Below, in pieces: positions 51,581-61,029 of a DNA stretch of 64,000 bases. The DNA is taken from contig NZ_JASZYV010000004.1 of NCBI RefSeq assembly GCF_030316895.1, positions 304,194-368,193 of the forward strand. The letters are read 5' to 3'. The first letter of the stretch is position 1, and every line of letters begins with the position of its first letter. The DNA comes from Variovorax dokdonensis. Its GTDB lineage: Bacteria; Pseudomonadota; Gammaproteobacteria; Burkholderiales; Burkholderiaceae_C. The notes beneath the pieces are model-generated. The model did not search any database. It saw nothing but the letters and a program-made list of their open reading frames with translations, and was not told the origin of the DNA. The translations under genes and the position numbers were made by a program.

Positions 51581-51799
51581 TCAACCGGTTTCGAGAGGAG
51601 GCACTGCGGGTAGACGCGTCCAGTGCGTCGGCCCGCGATGATTGTTGAACAGCGCGGCTGGCTTGTTGCCTCCCGAAAGAAACCAGCCGGTGCCACGCTC
51701 GTCGCTCAGCCACAGACCGGCAGCAATGTCGCCGTTGCGATTGATGAGCAAGACGCTGGTTCCATTCTTTGGCGCCGTCTCGATCGGTTGCCAATCCAT
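51581..51799 (-). CDS. DUF551-like small protein
   Basis: The 72-aa protein starts MDWQPIETAPKNGTSVLLIN, the signature WxPIxTAPKDGT of DUF551-type proteins common in phages and mobile regions, and contains GGNKPAALFNNHRGPTHWTR at its end. GGAGGA precedes the ATG. A 12-bp perfect palindrome GCTCAATTGAGC (51828-51839) lies 29 bp upstream and may be its operator. Function unknown. Confidence 0.75.
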   Translation of the reverse strand: MDWQPIETAPKNGTSVLLINRNGDIAAGLWLSDERGTGWFLSGGNKPAALFNNHRGPTHWTRLPAVPPLETG

Positions 51800-52081
51800 T
51801 TCCTCCTCGCGTGGTCACGGGATACTAGCTCAATTGAGCGGGCGCATAACACTGGTCAGGCCTCTTACCCCTTGGGAAAAGGGACGGAGTCAACCTTAAG
51901 CGAGCCCAGCGCCGCAGGCTTGGGCATTCGCCCCCCACGGCAGATGCGTAGATCGCTGCCGCGCGTGCCCAGTACGATGATGCGTGGAACTGGGCTTGAG
52001 CTAGTCGCGCTGCTGCAGCAACCGGTTCGAGACCGTCCTATCCACGTCTACAAGACTAGTCGTCCGTCCGACAAGGCGACC

Positions 52082-52498
52082 TCAAGCCAGTGGTAACTGA
52101 ATTCCCGCCTCAGCGAAAACTTCACGCACGACAGACAGCCCGTTCAGCGCCGCGGGAAATCCCGCGTAGACCGACATCTGCATCACGACTTCGACTACCT
52201 CAGCTGGCTTGCAGCCGACGTGCAACGCAGCGTGCACGTGCACACGTAGCTGGGGCTGGGCATTGCCCATTGCGCACAACGCTGCGACCGTTGCCAATTC
52301 ACGCTCTCGCAACCCCAGGCTTTCTCGGGCATAGATGTCACCGAATGAGAACTCGAGCACATAGCGCGCGAAGTCTGGAAACGACTTCGCTAAGTTTTCT
52401 ACCACTTCCAGACCCGCTGGGCCGTCCACGGTGGTCAGCATGCGCGAGCCTCGCTCGTAACGTCCTTCGGGCGCTGCTGCATGGCGGAAATGAGTCAT
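52082..52498 (-). CDS. Carboxymuconolactone decarboxylase family protein
   Basis: The 138-aa protein has the CMD fold: FGDIYARESLGLRERELATV and VHAALHVGCKPAEVVEVVMQ, with a conserved His but only one Cys in the motif region (HVGC), so it is the CMD type rather than the CxxC AhpD type. The ATG at 52498 follows GAGGA; a longer frame starts at 52591 in the promoter region. The usual reaction is decarboxylation of gamma-carboxymuconolactone, but many relatives act differently. A LysR regulator is divergent from it. Confidence 0.85.
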   Translation of the reverse strand: MTHFRHAAAPEGRYERGSRMLTTVDGPAGLEVVENLAKSFPDFARYVLEFSFGDIYARESLGLRERELATVAALCAMGNAQPQLRVHVHAALHVGCKPAEVVEVVMQMSVYAGFPAALNGLSVVREVFAEAGIQLPLA

Positions 52499-52584
52499 GA
52501 AGTCCTCTAGGTAAGTTGATGTGGGGTCAATGTAGGTCCGACATCCCGTGCGGAAAATGACCAAGTTCGTGATACCTTTTTGAT

Positions 52585-53475
52585 ATGTCAAATCTCCTGG
52601 ATTCCCGGGCGCTCGCGCTCTTCCTAGCCGTCGCAGACGCGCTGAGCTTCCGCCAGGCGGCTGAGACGCTGCACGTGTCTCAGCCCCCGTTGAGTCGAGC
52701 GATTCGCGAACTCGAGGAACGGCTGGGCACGCGGCTGTTCGACCGCAACACGAAGGGAGTTACCCTCACCGACGCCGGGCAGAAGCTCCTGCCTTACGCG
52801 CGAAGCATCGAGAAGTTGCTCCGCGAGGCCGAAGCGGGGCTCGCGACTCGGGGGTTGCCGGCGACTCTTCGGCTTGGCCTGACGAGCGCCGCGGAGCCAA
52901 CTTGGTTTCGCGGACTGGAACAGCGAGTGCAAGCGGCAAACGCCAGGACGGTTGTTTCAATCTTGTCCGATTCTTCACCGCGGCTCGTACGCCAGCTTCG
53001 CGCCGGCAAGCTCGATGCCGCCTTCGTCGCGCTGCCTACGGAAGTTCATGGATTGGACGTCCAGGAACTCGACCGTCTACCGATGGTGGTCGCGATGCAG
53101 TCCTCACATCGGCTGGCGAGGCGAAAGGCGGTCAGTCTGGCAGACCTTGCGCGCGAATCGGTCTTCTGGTTCGAGCGTGCGAGACAGCCCGCGTTCTACG
53201 ACTACTGCCAGAAGGTGTTCTCTCGCCATGACTTCGCTCCAGCGAAGCTGAAGGAGCCAACCGACCATCACGTCCTACTTGGCGATGTGGCCAGCGGACG
53301 CGGTGTGGCCCTGCTGCCCAAGTCTTTCACTGGGCTGAAGCGCGCGGGCGTCGTCTACAGGGCCCTGGTCGAAGGCCAAGAACTTAGTGTGGGTATCGGT
53401 CTCGCGACGCGCAGGGACCGGCAAGGAATGCGCGACGTACTAACCGCGGTGGCACGCACACGAATACGGCCGTAG
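52585..53475 (+). CDS. LysR-family transcriptional regulator
   Basis: The 296-aa protein has the N-terminal LysR winged helix (FLAVADALSFRQAAETLHVS, QPPLSRAIRELEERLGTRLF) and a periplasmic-binding-like effector domain (about 90-290). It is divergent from the carboxymuconolactone decarboxylase gene with an 86-bp shared promoter, the classic arrangement for an activator of that target. Confidence 0.93.
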   Translation: MSNLLDSRALALFLAVADALSFRQAAETLHVSQPPLSRAIRELEERLGTRLFDRNTKGVTLTDAGQKLLPYARSIEKLLREAEAGLATRGLPATLRLGLTSAAEPTWFRGLEQRVQAANARTVVSILSDSSPRLVRQLRAGKLDAAFVALPTEVHGLDVQELDRLPMVVAMQSSHRLARRKAVSLADLARESVFWFERARQPAFYDYCQKVFSRHDFAPAKLKEPTDHHVLLGDVASGRGVALLPKSFTGLKRAGVVYRALVEGQELSVGIGLATRRDRQGMRDVLTAVARTRIRP

Positions 53476-53541
53476 TCGGCCAGGAGCGTCCTTGTCTTGG
53501 CAGCTCGCCACCACCAGAATCAACACAGCAGAGAATCGGAA

Positions 53542-53691
53542 ATGCGCTTCTTCCGCGTAGTCCTCGCAATCGCAGCAGTGGCCGGGCTCGCGTCCGGCCC
53601 GTGGGCTCTCGATGCTGCGGCGGCCAGCAATTCCCCGCGGTCCGCAGGCACGACGTACAACGCCGGCTTTCCGCCCTGTTCGATTGCTTGA
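53542..53691 (+). CDS. Short protein with signal peptide, possibly truncated
   Basis: The 49-aa frame starts MRFFRVVLAIAAVAGLASGP and continues ALDAAAASNSPRS, a convincing Sec signal with an AAA-type cleavage site. Only about 20 residues follow before the stop, ending GFPPCSIA. It may be a tiny secreted peptide or the start of a truncated gene; there is no downstream continuation that I can see. Confidence 0.4.
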   Translation: MRFFRVVLAIAAVAGLASGPWALDAAAASNSPRSAGTTYNAGFPPCSIA

Positions 53692-53777
53692 CTTTGTTCA
53701 CTTTTAATACCTCCCCTCTCGCCAATGTCCAGCACGAGGACCACGACCGCTTCTGGCTGGTGCCCGCTTCGCCCCAC

Positions 53778-54479
53778 CTATGGCAGTGGTATTTCGATCT
53801 CGGCCAACTGCCACTGAACTAGCTTGCGTCGCCGCAGGACGAATGCTCCTGGAGAACCGTCTACTGGCCGAAGCCGAGCCGTCGAAAAGTCGGCGTACTC
53901 GACCTTGTATCGGGGGGATTGTTTCCAAGGGGGCGTCACTGGCTGCGTCTGAGCCTTTGACGGTTGGCTACTCGTGTCCATTGACGAAGCGGCAAGCGGC
54001 GGCGGAGGTATGAAGGGCGGCGCGGGCGCCTTAACTCTTCCCTCTTGAATCATCGCCATAACGCCAGTCGGCGTGAGCAACGCATCGACCATCGAGTCGG
54101 CTGCGCTATCCACGTCTTTGCCAAGAGCGGCGAACGGATTGCTCTGCGCGGCCGAAGATCCGACGGCCTGGTTGTGCACGAGAAGGATCTGCGCCTTCAG
54201 ACTTTCCCGAAACGCAGGGAAGTCAACGTAGGACGACACCGCCTGCGCATCCCCGTGCTCGATGGCCGCTCGCATTCGGTAGACGGTCCAGTAAGGACCG
54301 AAGTACAGGGCCGCAGCGGCAAGCGCCAGCATGATGACAACGGCCAGCGCAGCGAAGCCTTTCAAATCGGATTCGCCCGGCTGTCTTGAGGAGACGTGGC
54401 CGGAGATGGCGTCTCGACGAGTTTCCGAGAACGGATCCCGCACGGTGCTCAATCGAGCATCGCGACGAAAGTTCTTCAT
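53778..54479 (-). CDS. DUF2939 domain membrane-anchored protein
   Basis: The 233-aa protein has a single transmembrane helix (FAALAVVIMLALAAAALYFG, about 41-60) followed by TVYRMRAAIEHGDAQAVSSYVDFPAFRESLK, the DUF2939 signature, and a Pro-rich linker before a C-terminal domain (PRYKVEYADFSTARLRPVDG). The N-terminal 40 residues are probably cytoplasmic and the rest periplasmic. It is in the same strand as the YXWGXW and DUF4382 genes upstream. Confidence 0.85.
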   Translation of the reverse strand: MKNFRRDARLSTVRDPFSETRRDAISGHVSSRQPGESDLKGFAALAVVIMLALAAAALYFGPYWTVYRMRAAIEHGDAQAVSSYVDFPAFRESLKAQILLVHNQAVGSSAAQSNPFAALGKDVDSAADSMVDALLTPTGVMAMIQEGRVKAPAPPFIPPPPLAASSMDTSSQPSKAQTQPVTPPWKQSPRYKVEYADFSTARLRPVDGSPGAFVLRRRKLVQWQLAEIEIPLP

Positions 54480-54548
54480 CCCAGGCCTCCTTCCTCTCAG
54501 ACCGCGCGCCGCAACGGCAGCGCCGGAACGCTCTTGTTGAAGGCACCT

Positions 54549-54917
54549 TCAGCAGCGCCCCTTCTTTGCCTGACCAGGGGGACAGTGCCCATTTCCATGT
54601 CCACCTCTTGGCTTCCAATCACCTTCGACCCAGCGGTAGCCGCCGTCCGCACGCACCCAGCGGCCTTGCGTGTAGTCGTAATCGGGGCGCGCGGGCTCCC
54701 AGCGGCCCGGCCGCCAGACGTAGTCGTTGTTGCCCCAGTACCAGTGACCATGAATCCAGACCTGGCCGGAACGCGGCCCGGGAATGGCTTCGTATCGCGG
54801 GGCAGGGGGCGCGACCGCGATCACGCCCGGCACATTGATGTTCACTGAAACCTGTGCTTGCGACACCAAGGGAGGGAGTGTCATGACGACGGCGACGGCC
54901 CAAGAAGCAATTCTCAT
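54549..54917 (-). CDS. YXWGXW repeat secreted protein
   Basis: The 122-aa protein has a signal peptide (about 1-22, ending SQAQ) and repeated Trp-rich units: WIHGHWYWGNNDYVWRPGRW, QGRWVRADGGYRWVEGDWKP. This is the YXWGXW pattern of small periplasmic or surface proteins of unknown function. The last residues are basic with two cysteines. Confidence 0.85.
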   Translation of the reverse strand: MRIASWAVAVVMTLPPLVSQAQVSVNINVPGVIAVAPPAPRYEAIPGPRSGQVWIHGHWYWGNNDYVWRPGRWEPARPDYDYTQGRWVRADGGYRWVEGDWKPRGGHGNGHCPPGQAKKGRC

Positions 54918-54953
54918 GTTGGCTTTCCGGATTTAAATAGCTGGTGGTTCCGC

Positions 54954-56159
54954 TCAAGGAACGTTGAAGGTCAATGCCGGCACTACGGCGTTCGCGTTGA
55001 TCGCGGCGTTCTGTGTGCTGCTACCCGAGACCGCTTGCACGGTGTAGAGGCCCGCCACAGCTGGATCGGCCACGAAATTCGGTGGCGCCGTGTTGGTTGT
55101 GAAGGGTGCGCGCACGGGCGCGCCGATCGGCAGTCCCATGGAAAAGTTGCCGGTCTGACCATCCACCGAGGCCGAGCCGACTTCGATGATCGACCCCCCG
55201 GAAAGGTACTGGATCGCGCGTACCGAGGCGGTCACTGGATTGACCACGCCAACGACCTGACGAACGAGCGTCGAAGGCGGGTCGATGCGCATCGATTCGC
55301 TGCCTATCGTGGTGACGCCCGCATTGGTCACCGGGACGCCGGCCAGAACCGCCGTGACACGCCCCGGCGCGGTCACAACCAGGTCGTAGGTGCCGGCAGG
55401 CACCGGGAAAAGCGCGAATCGTCCCTGGTCGTCTACCACTGCAGCCTTCACCGGCAGACCCTCAAATTGCAATGACACAGTCGCGTTCGTGCCCACCATT
55501 GCCAAGTCCACCCAACCCTGCACACGCTGGCCGCCTGCATTGACGACGGGCAACACCGTGATGACCGGCTTGAGGTTGTAGCGTCCCGAGTTGCCGCGCT
55601 TCACGACCGACTTGCAGGCATCGAAGTCAAGCACCACGTCCACCAACTTATCAGCCGGCACGTCAACATTCATGTTGAGCTTGAGGCCGCTTTGCTGCCC
55701 GCTAGGAGTGTCCAACGGCGTTTCTGCACCCCCAGTCGGCTTGACCGAGTTAGCCAGGGGATCGGCAACAGTGTTTTCTGCGAGCACGAGGCGCATCTGC
55801 TGGTACTGGCCTGCTGGCAATGCGGCTTCGCCAAGCAGGAAGAGCACTCCATTGGTCAAAGTCAATAGATCCACGCGTTGCGGCCGCGCGAGCGGAATGT
55901 CGACCCATCCAGTGCCGCGATCGTCCACTGCATCCGCACTCAAGTGCACGCGAACTTCCTTGACAGTCACGTTCACTGAGTCGTAGCCGCAGGCAGGCGC
56001 ATCGGTCATTGAAACGCGCATGGTGCCCTTGCTCGCACTCGCGCCGGTACCTCCGATGCCGCCCCCCCCTCCGGGTCCTCCAGCTCCGCCACCCCCGCAG
56101 GCGCTGAGGAAAAGCAAGGCGCAAGCAGCGCCGGCAGCAAGCAGCTTATGAAGCTTCAT
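54954..56159 (-). CDS. DUF4382 domain lipoprotein
   Basis: The 401-aa protein starts with a lipoprotein signal (lipobox LSAC, Cys near 21), a Gly-rich linker and a DUF4382 domain (about 45-200: VSMTDAPACGYDSVNVTVKE, EVRVHLS, DLLTLTNGVLFLLGEAALPA). A carboxypeptidase-regulatory-like beta domain (VDDQGRFALFPVPAGTYDLV, about 235-280) and a C-terminal region follow. It is probably outer-membrane attached. Its ATG overlaps the stop of the upstream DUF6502 gene. Confidence 0.9.
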   Translation of the reverse strand: MKLHKLLAAGAACALLFLSACGGGGAGGPGGGGGIGGTGASASKGTMRVSMTDAPACGYDSVNVTVKEVRVHLSADAVDDRGTGWVDIPLARPQRVDLLTLTNGVLFLLGEAALPAGQYQQMRLVLAENTVADPLANSVKPTGGAETPLDTPSGQQSGLKLNMNVDVPADKLVDVVLDFDACKSVVKRGNSGRYNLKPVITVLPVVNAGGQRVQGWVDLAMVGTNATVSLQFEGLPVKAAVVDDQGRFALFPVPAGTYDLVVTAPGRVTAVLAGVPVTNAGVTTIGSESMRIDPPSTLVRQVVGVVNPVTASVRAIQYLSGGSIIEVGSASVDGQTGNFSMGLPIGAPVRAPFTTNTAPPNFVADPAVAGLYTVQAVSGSSTQNAAINANAVVPALTFNVP

Positions 56160-57025
56160 CTCGGTTCCCCTTGGTTTGGAGGAGTCGTCGGCTCCTCAAA
56201 GTAATAGATGCCCACACCAACACGCATGCGAGGACCGGCATCCATGGCCGCACCCTGCACGGCGGTCGTCTCGGCAATGTGACGGGCGTTCAGCCACCGG
56301 TCGAGACGCTCGAGCAGCGCCTGAGCGTGAGTAGCGCTGTACCGCCGAAAAGGCTGCAGGTCGGACTGCGCAACCGACTCGTACATGACCTTGCGCTGAA
56401 AGCGAGGATCGCTTGGTCCATGCTCGATGTTGTGGTCGATCGTCGCAATGAGTTGTTGGACGTCGACACCGAGAATCTCGAGCTTGTCGGAAGGGCTCGT
56501 GATCGGCACATAGGCCCGCGTCGACAACTGCAAATGCTGATCCTCATGCAGGTGCACGGCGCCGACCCGGTTCAACTCGTCCAGGACGGCGCGAGCGGGC
56601 ATGTCTCCGCTGTGCCGGCGCACCAGCTCAGCAAAACCTTGCGCGCCTTCGAAGGGGAGTGCGCGAGGCGCGCCGGTCGGGTCCAGAAAGTCGGCATCGC
56701 GAACCCAACCGGTAATAACACGTGCTGCGCGGTTGTAGCGCTCAGCGCCTTCTGCTCCATCGGCGGCATTGCCGTCCGCTGGGATCGAGAGCAAGCGTCG
56801 AACCTCCTTTCGCGTCAGCCCGGAGAGAATCGACGCCCGCGAAATCGTCGGCTTCTTGCCCTCGATGGCGAAGTCTTTCATTGCGACTTCCACATACGCG
56901 CGACGAGCCAGTTCGTCGAACGCGGTGTACGACATCGAATGGCGCACGAGCACCCGAAATAGGGCACGCATGACCTTGAGGACGGCCGCGTCCAATGCGC
57001 GGGCCGACTTTAAAAGCTGCTCCAT
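56156..57025 (-). CDS. DUF6502 family protein
   Basis: The 289-aa protein has an HTH-like N-terminal half (MRALFRVLVRHSMSYTAFDE, ISRASILSGLTRKEVRRLLS) with YNRAARVITGWVRDADFLD, the DUF6502 core, and a C-terminal helical part. The HTH suggests a regulator, as commonly predicted for the family. It overlaps the DUF4382 lipoprotein start by four bases, so the two are translationally coupled. Confidence 0.88.
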   Translation of the reverse strand: MEQLLKSARALDAAVLKVMRALFRVLVRHSMSYTAFDELARRAYVEVAMKDFAIEGKKPTISRASILSGLTRKEVRRLLSIPADGNAADGAEGAERYNRAARVITGWVRDADFLDPTGAPRALPFEGAQGFAELVRRHSGDMPARAVLDELNRVGAVHLHEDQHLQLSTRAYVPITSPSDKLEILGVDVQQLIATIDHNIEHGPSDPRFQRKVMYESVAQSDLQPFRRYSATHAQALLERLDRWLNARHIAETTAVQGAAMDAGPRMRVGVGIYYFEEPTTPPNQGEPR

Positions 57026-57397
57026 TTGGGAAATTTATCCCAAAATCTGCAGCCCGGATACTGTTAAATGCGAGCGTGACCGGGATGGCATTTGAACTGG
57101 GGTTCCGCTCGCACCCAGGCGCTCGGCAACGGCGGCCTGAATTTCCTCGCCGTCATCCGTGCCAGCCTGGGCGTCGCACCAACTTCCCGTATTGAGCACG
57201 GCGTCGCGAGAAGCGCTCGCCTCGTCGCCCCTCCCGCCCCTCGCCCTTCGATTCAGCGCCCGACGAATAAGTCGGTTCGCATGGGCGTTGGGCAGGGGAA
57301 GTAACCGTTCTCAAGCGTAGGGAGTCGGGGCGACTACCGTCTGGCGATCACCAGCCAGTTGGTAATCAGGGGTGGTGCCACTTCGCGCCAGCCTGGT
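57026..57397. other. Intergenic region, no gene seen
   Basis: About 370 bp between the DUF6502 start and a decayed LTXXQ-type gene. No plausible coding frame. The promoter for the DUF6502 operon should lie near 57030-57100. Confidence 0.4.
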
Positions 57398-57715
57398 TCA
57401 CTGGCGTGCGAGCTTGTTTCGCTGATCGGGCGTCAAGACTTCGTAGGCCTGCTTGTAGGTGGCGAGATTGAGTTCGAACATTGCCTTGCGCGTGCCCTCC
57501 ATCTCTGCAAACACTTTGCGAGCATTCGCATCGTCCGACGGATTTGCACTGAAAGCATCGTGCATGCGTCTCTGCCTGTCCGCGTATCGTACCCATCAGC
57601 CTCCAGCGCGCCTTGTCGGCCTCTCGCTCAAGATTGCTCATCTTGTCTTGCCGAGACTTGTCGGGGTTGAAGTCCAGCCTGCGCCGTGAGCAAAATGATC
57701 CGAGCAGACAACAGC
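57398..57715 (-). pseudogene. Frameshifted Spy/CpxP-like (LTXXQ) protein
   Basis: From 57565 to 57398 the minus strand encodes MHDAFSANPSDDANARKVFA, then MFELNLATYKQAYEVLTPDQ and RNKLARQ with the LTxxQ motif of the Spy/CpxP periplasmic chaperone family. The sequence before it is in another frame (NPDKSRQDKMSNLEREADKA), and further upstream a hydrophobic, signal-like stretch (LAGLLSARIILLTAQAG) is in a third. The gene is broken at least once. Confidence 0.6.
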
Positions 57716-57957
57716 CCTGCCAAGGCAGCCCAAGTACGCCTCAGCAGCAACCGGGTCAGGCCAAAAGCCCTTAGAACCGGGCAAGCTCTGAAGTCGCCTT
57801 CGCACCGCATCCAAGCAGGCGCGTGCTGCAGGAGAGTACCGCCGCTCGGAAAGCCGTACGGCCGCTTAGGGCACTGACCTGCCCTTTCAGTCGACGGCCC
57901 TGAACTTCGGCTCACGCTGCTACACCGACAAGAAGTCCTTCAGCCCTGCGATCATCC

Positions 57958-58608
57958 TCATTTGGGCTTCCAGGGCTCCAGCATCCTAGGCGCGTTTCGG
58001 AGCGCATCAGCGAGGGTTCCGCTGCCGCCGAGGAAGTACTCCGCAAGTGGGCTGTCGCAAGGATTGGCCCTCAGTCCGGGGCTTCGGAATTGCCAGCATT
58101 CCTCGTAGATGGAGCAGACGCATACGCCAAACGCTAAGTCGTTGGCAGCGTTGCGTAGAAATTGTGCAGAAGATTCGGTAAGTTCACTGTTCTTCTGAAA
58201 CATCAGTGGCACGACTTCGCCAGGCGCCATGTAAAAGTCGCTCATGAAAGACTTGAACCGCACCGATGTACTTGATGGGGCCGAAGGCCGAACTCGCTTG
58301 AGCTCAGCAAGCACCTTTACCCACTGGTCATCATTGTAAATCTCTGCGACGAGATTGTTCCGAACGAACACCTGCACGTTCAAAACTCGCGCAGGACCAA
58401 GACCCGTGTTCCTCAGTATGAATCCTGTTCGAGCGTCGTCGCTGCCGTCGACGAACGAAAGGGATAGCGCAGGCAATGTCGAAAGGCGGCGGAATTCCTT
58501 GTCGCGCTCGGAGACCACAAAGGCAATCAGAGCAACTGCGACGGAGACTACTAGCGCCAGCGCCGCAATCTGATCACTTCGATCGAACGTCGAGAGAAAC
58601 CTTCGCAT
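57958..58608 (-). CDS. Membrane-anchored hypothetical protein
   Basis: The 216-aa protein has one N-terminal transmembrane segment (IAALALVVSVAVALIAFVVS, about 15-35) and a soluble domain with FILRNTGLGPARVLNVQVFV and MAPGEVVPLMFQKNSELTES. It has three or four cysteines in the C-terminal third (FGVCVCSIYEECW). No family recognised; typical of single-gene insertions. Confidence 0.65.
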   Translation of the reverse strand: MRRFLSTFDRSDQIAALALVVSVAVALIAFVVSERDKEFRRLSTLPALSLSFVDGSDDARTGFILRNTGLGPARVLNVQVFVRNNLVAEIYNDDQWVKVLAELKRVRPSAPSSTSVRFKSFMSDFYMAPGEVVPLMFQKNSELTESSAQFLRNAANDLAFGVCVCSIYEECWQFRSPGLRANPCDSPLAEYFLGGSGTLADALRNAPRMLEPWKPK

Positions 58609-58811
58609 TTGCTATCTCTTCCAATAGAAGCGATCAGGTAAGAAGGGAGGATGACTTCTGGTTCATAGCATCCCCTACGACCTGTATGCAGCGATCCAAC
58701 TACGCCGCCGAATAGCCCAAGATACTGATAGTCAGGCCGCCGCTGTTCAAAGACAGGATCTTGTTGGCTCGGACGGGTCGATGCCAAGATCAGAAGGTTA
58801 GAGAAAAAGGA

Positions 58812-58960
58812 TGTGCACGGCAATGTGCACCATAGCGCCTCCTACTCGCCGGCGATGCTCGAGCGGGTCGATCCCGAAATGACGGTGTCAAGCACGAGAC
58901 CTTCGGGCCTGTGTCGCCGGTGATCCGCTTCCGCGACATCGACACGTCCAGCTGCGCGAA
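58812..58960 (+). pseudogene. Aldehyde dehydrogenase gene remnant
   Basis: One frame reads SASYSPAMLERVDPEMTV and the next KHETFGPVSPVIRFRDID. In NAD(P)-dependent aldehyde dehydrogenases these two segments adjoin (P-x-VLDxVTPDMxV...ETFGPVxPVIRFxDxD). About 40 codons are recognisable; everything else is lost and the sequence ends near the kinase stop at 59005. The rest of the 58609-59004 gap shows no gene. Confidence 0.65.
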
Positions 58961-59004
58961 ATCGGTCCGCTTTGAAGCCAGTCCTTCTCGTTCGCCACGC
59001 TCTT

Positions 59005-61029
59005 TCACCTTGAAAGGCTCATGGCGCTCATTCCCGCAGCGTCGCAGGCGCGCACCAGGTCGGCCACCGAGCGAACACTCATCTTTTCCATCACACGGCC
59101 CCGGTGCTGCTTGACGGTCTGCTCCGAAATACCAAGGTCCGCGGCAATCTGCTTATTGAGGCGCCCCTTGACCACATGGGCCACGATCTCGCGTTCACGC
59201 GAAGACAGGAGCGCCAGCCGCTGTCTTGCCTCCGCCAGCACCCGCGTCTGCGCCTGTACGGCGGCGAAGTTGTTATAGGCCCGCTGCACCGCAGCAAGCA
59301 GCACCGCGTCGTCCACCGGCTTCTCGAGGAAGTCCACCGCGCCGCGCTTCATCGCATCAATGCCGACGGCCACGTCGCCGTGTCCCGTGACGAAAAGGAC
59401 AGACGCCGCGATGCCGCTTTCGGCCAGCCGCTGCTGCAGCTGCGGTCCCGAGATGCCAGGCATTTGCATGTCAAGCAGAAGGCACGCTACATCACCCTCG
59501 GGCGGCGCGGCCAGGAAGTCTTCGGCCGATGCAAAGCTTGCCGTAGCCCAGCCGGCCTCATCGAGCAGCCGAACGAAGCTCTTGCGCACGCCGTCATCGT
59601 CGTCCACTACACACACGAGCGGTGCAACCGAAGCGGACGGCGCTGCCTGCTCCACCGTTTCGATGCGGGCGGGCATGGTGTCGCGCAGCGCGGCAGCGGT
59701 CTGCAGCGCCGCCAAATCGTGCAGGTCTGGGGGCGCCAGCGGCAGTTCGACATAGAACGTGGTGCCGTGGCCGAGCGAGGATTCGCCCCAGATCCTGCCG
59801 CGATGCGATTCCACGATGGAGCGGCAGATCGCCAGGCCCAGGCCCAGCCCTTCCCGACGTGTGGTCCAGAACGGCTCGAAGATCGTCGCTAGATCCCTGG
59901 CGGCGATGCCCTGGCCGGTGTCGCTCACCCTCAACATCACCTTGCCGGGCGCACCATGCGACACCTCAATTAGGATCCTGCGGTCCAGCGGTTGGCAGTC
60001 CTGCATGGCGGTCGCCGCGTTGAACATCAGGTTGAGCAACACCTGCTCCAACTGCGTCCGCTCGCCCGCCACCCGGCAGGACGGGTCGAAGCGCGTCTCC
60101 ACCCGGATGCCCTGCCCCAGCATTTCGGTGCTCAGCAGGCGCAGCACATCTTCCAATGCACCGGCCAGTTGGAAGCGCTCGCAACGGGTGTCGTCGCGCT
60201 TCATCAGCGAACGCATGGCGCGGATGGTCTGCGCAGCGCGCTTTTCGTCGCGCTCCACCGCTTCCAGAACCTCGCGCATGACCTTCGGTGTGGCATGGCC
60301 CCGGTCGATGTAGCGCAGCCCGGCCTGGGCATTGCTCAATATGGCTGTGAGCGGCTGATTCATTTGGTGTGCGATGGCGGCGCTGAGCGTGCTCAGCCGC
60401 TGCAGCCGGTCGGCATGCCAGATGCGCTGGCGCAACTGGCGCACCTCCTCGCCCGAACGCTCCAGCGCCAGCAGGCCGGCCAGGAACTGGCCCACCATCT
60501 TCAGTCGCGCCGCCACCTCGATCGGCCAAGCGCGGCTTTCCCTGAAAGCCGCGAAAGACAGCACCGCCGTCACCCGGCCGCCGATGTGCAGCGGAATCGA
60601 CAGGTGCGACATCAACCCCATTGAAATCACGTGGGCCATCTCTTCAGCTGCTTCGAGCGGCAGGTCTTGCGGCAGCTTGGCCATCTGGACCACCTGCCCC
60701 GCCCGCAACTGAGAGAGAAACCAGGGCAGGCGCTGATCGAAGCGGCCGCGCGGCAGCGCCGCAACGTCACCGGCGCCGACTGAGCACAGCACGTTCAGGT
60801 AGTCGCCCGCGATGAACTCCGAGAAGGTGCAGCGGTCATAGCCCAGGTACTGGACGAGCTGCTGCAGGGTCGCCTCGACGCCGGCGAGGAAATCGCCATC
60901 GACGATCTCGCCCATGCGCTCGGAAATGCTGGTCAGGACGCGCTCGAATTCGGCGCGATCCTGCAAGAGATCAGTGACCTCACCTACTGCCCGGTGCTGT
61001 GCGCTGGCGGCAGTGGAAACTCTGACCAT
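59005..61029 (-). CDS. GAF histidine kinase fused to FixJ-type response regulator
   Basis: The 674-aa protein has GAF (about 45-200), HisKA with LSAAIAHQMNQPLTAILSNA (His near 225), HATPase_c (about 320-430: QVLLNLMFNAATAM, DTGQGI, GLGLGLAICRSI), a receiver (about 468-585: VCVVDDDDGVRKSF, LLLDMQMPGISG, FLEKPVDD) and a LuxR-type HTH (about 605-665: LSSREREIVAHVVKGRLNKQ, LGISEQTVKQHRGRVMEKMS). Sensor, transmitter, receiver and DNA-binding output are in one chain, like a FixL-FixJ fusion. No transmembrane segment is seen. It is in the minus-strand group behind 61115 and 61323 and faces aspT. Confidence 0.93.
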   Translation of the reverse strand: MVRVSTAASAQHRAVGEVTDLLQDRAEFERVLTSISERMGEIVDGDFLAGVEATLQQLVQYLGYDRCTFSEFIAGDYLNVLCSVGAGDVAALPRGRFDQRLPWFLSQLRAGQVVQMAKLPQDLPLEAAEEMAHVISMGLMSHLSIPLHIGGRVTAVLSFAAFRESRAWPIEVAARLKMVGQFLAGLLALERSGEEVRQLRQRIWHADRLQRLSTLSAAIAHQMNQPLTAILSNAQAGLRYIDRGHATPKVMREVLEAVERDEKRAAQTIRAMRSLMKRDDTRCERFQLAGALEDVLRLLSTEMLGQGIRVETRFDPSCRVAGERTQLEQVLLNLMFNAATAMQDCQPLDRRILIEVSHGAPGKVMLRVSDTGQGIAARDLATIFEPFWTTRREGLGLGLAICRSIVESHRGRIWGESSLGHGTTFYVELPLAPPDLHDLAALQTAAALRDTMPARIETVEQAAPSASVAPLVCVVDDDDGVRKSFVRLLDEAGWATASFASAEDFLAAPPEGDVACLLLDMQMPGISGPQLQQRLAESGIAASVLFVTGHGDVAVGIDAMKRGAVDFLEKPVDDAVLLAAVQRAYNNFAAVQAQTRVLAEARQRLALLSSREREIVAHVVKGRLNKQIAADLGISEQTVKQHRGRVMEKMSVRSVADLVRACDAAGMSAMSLSR

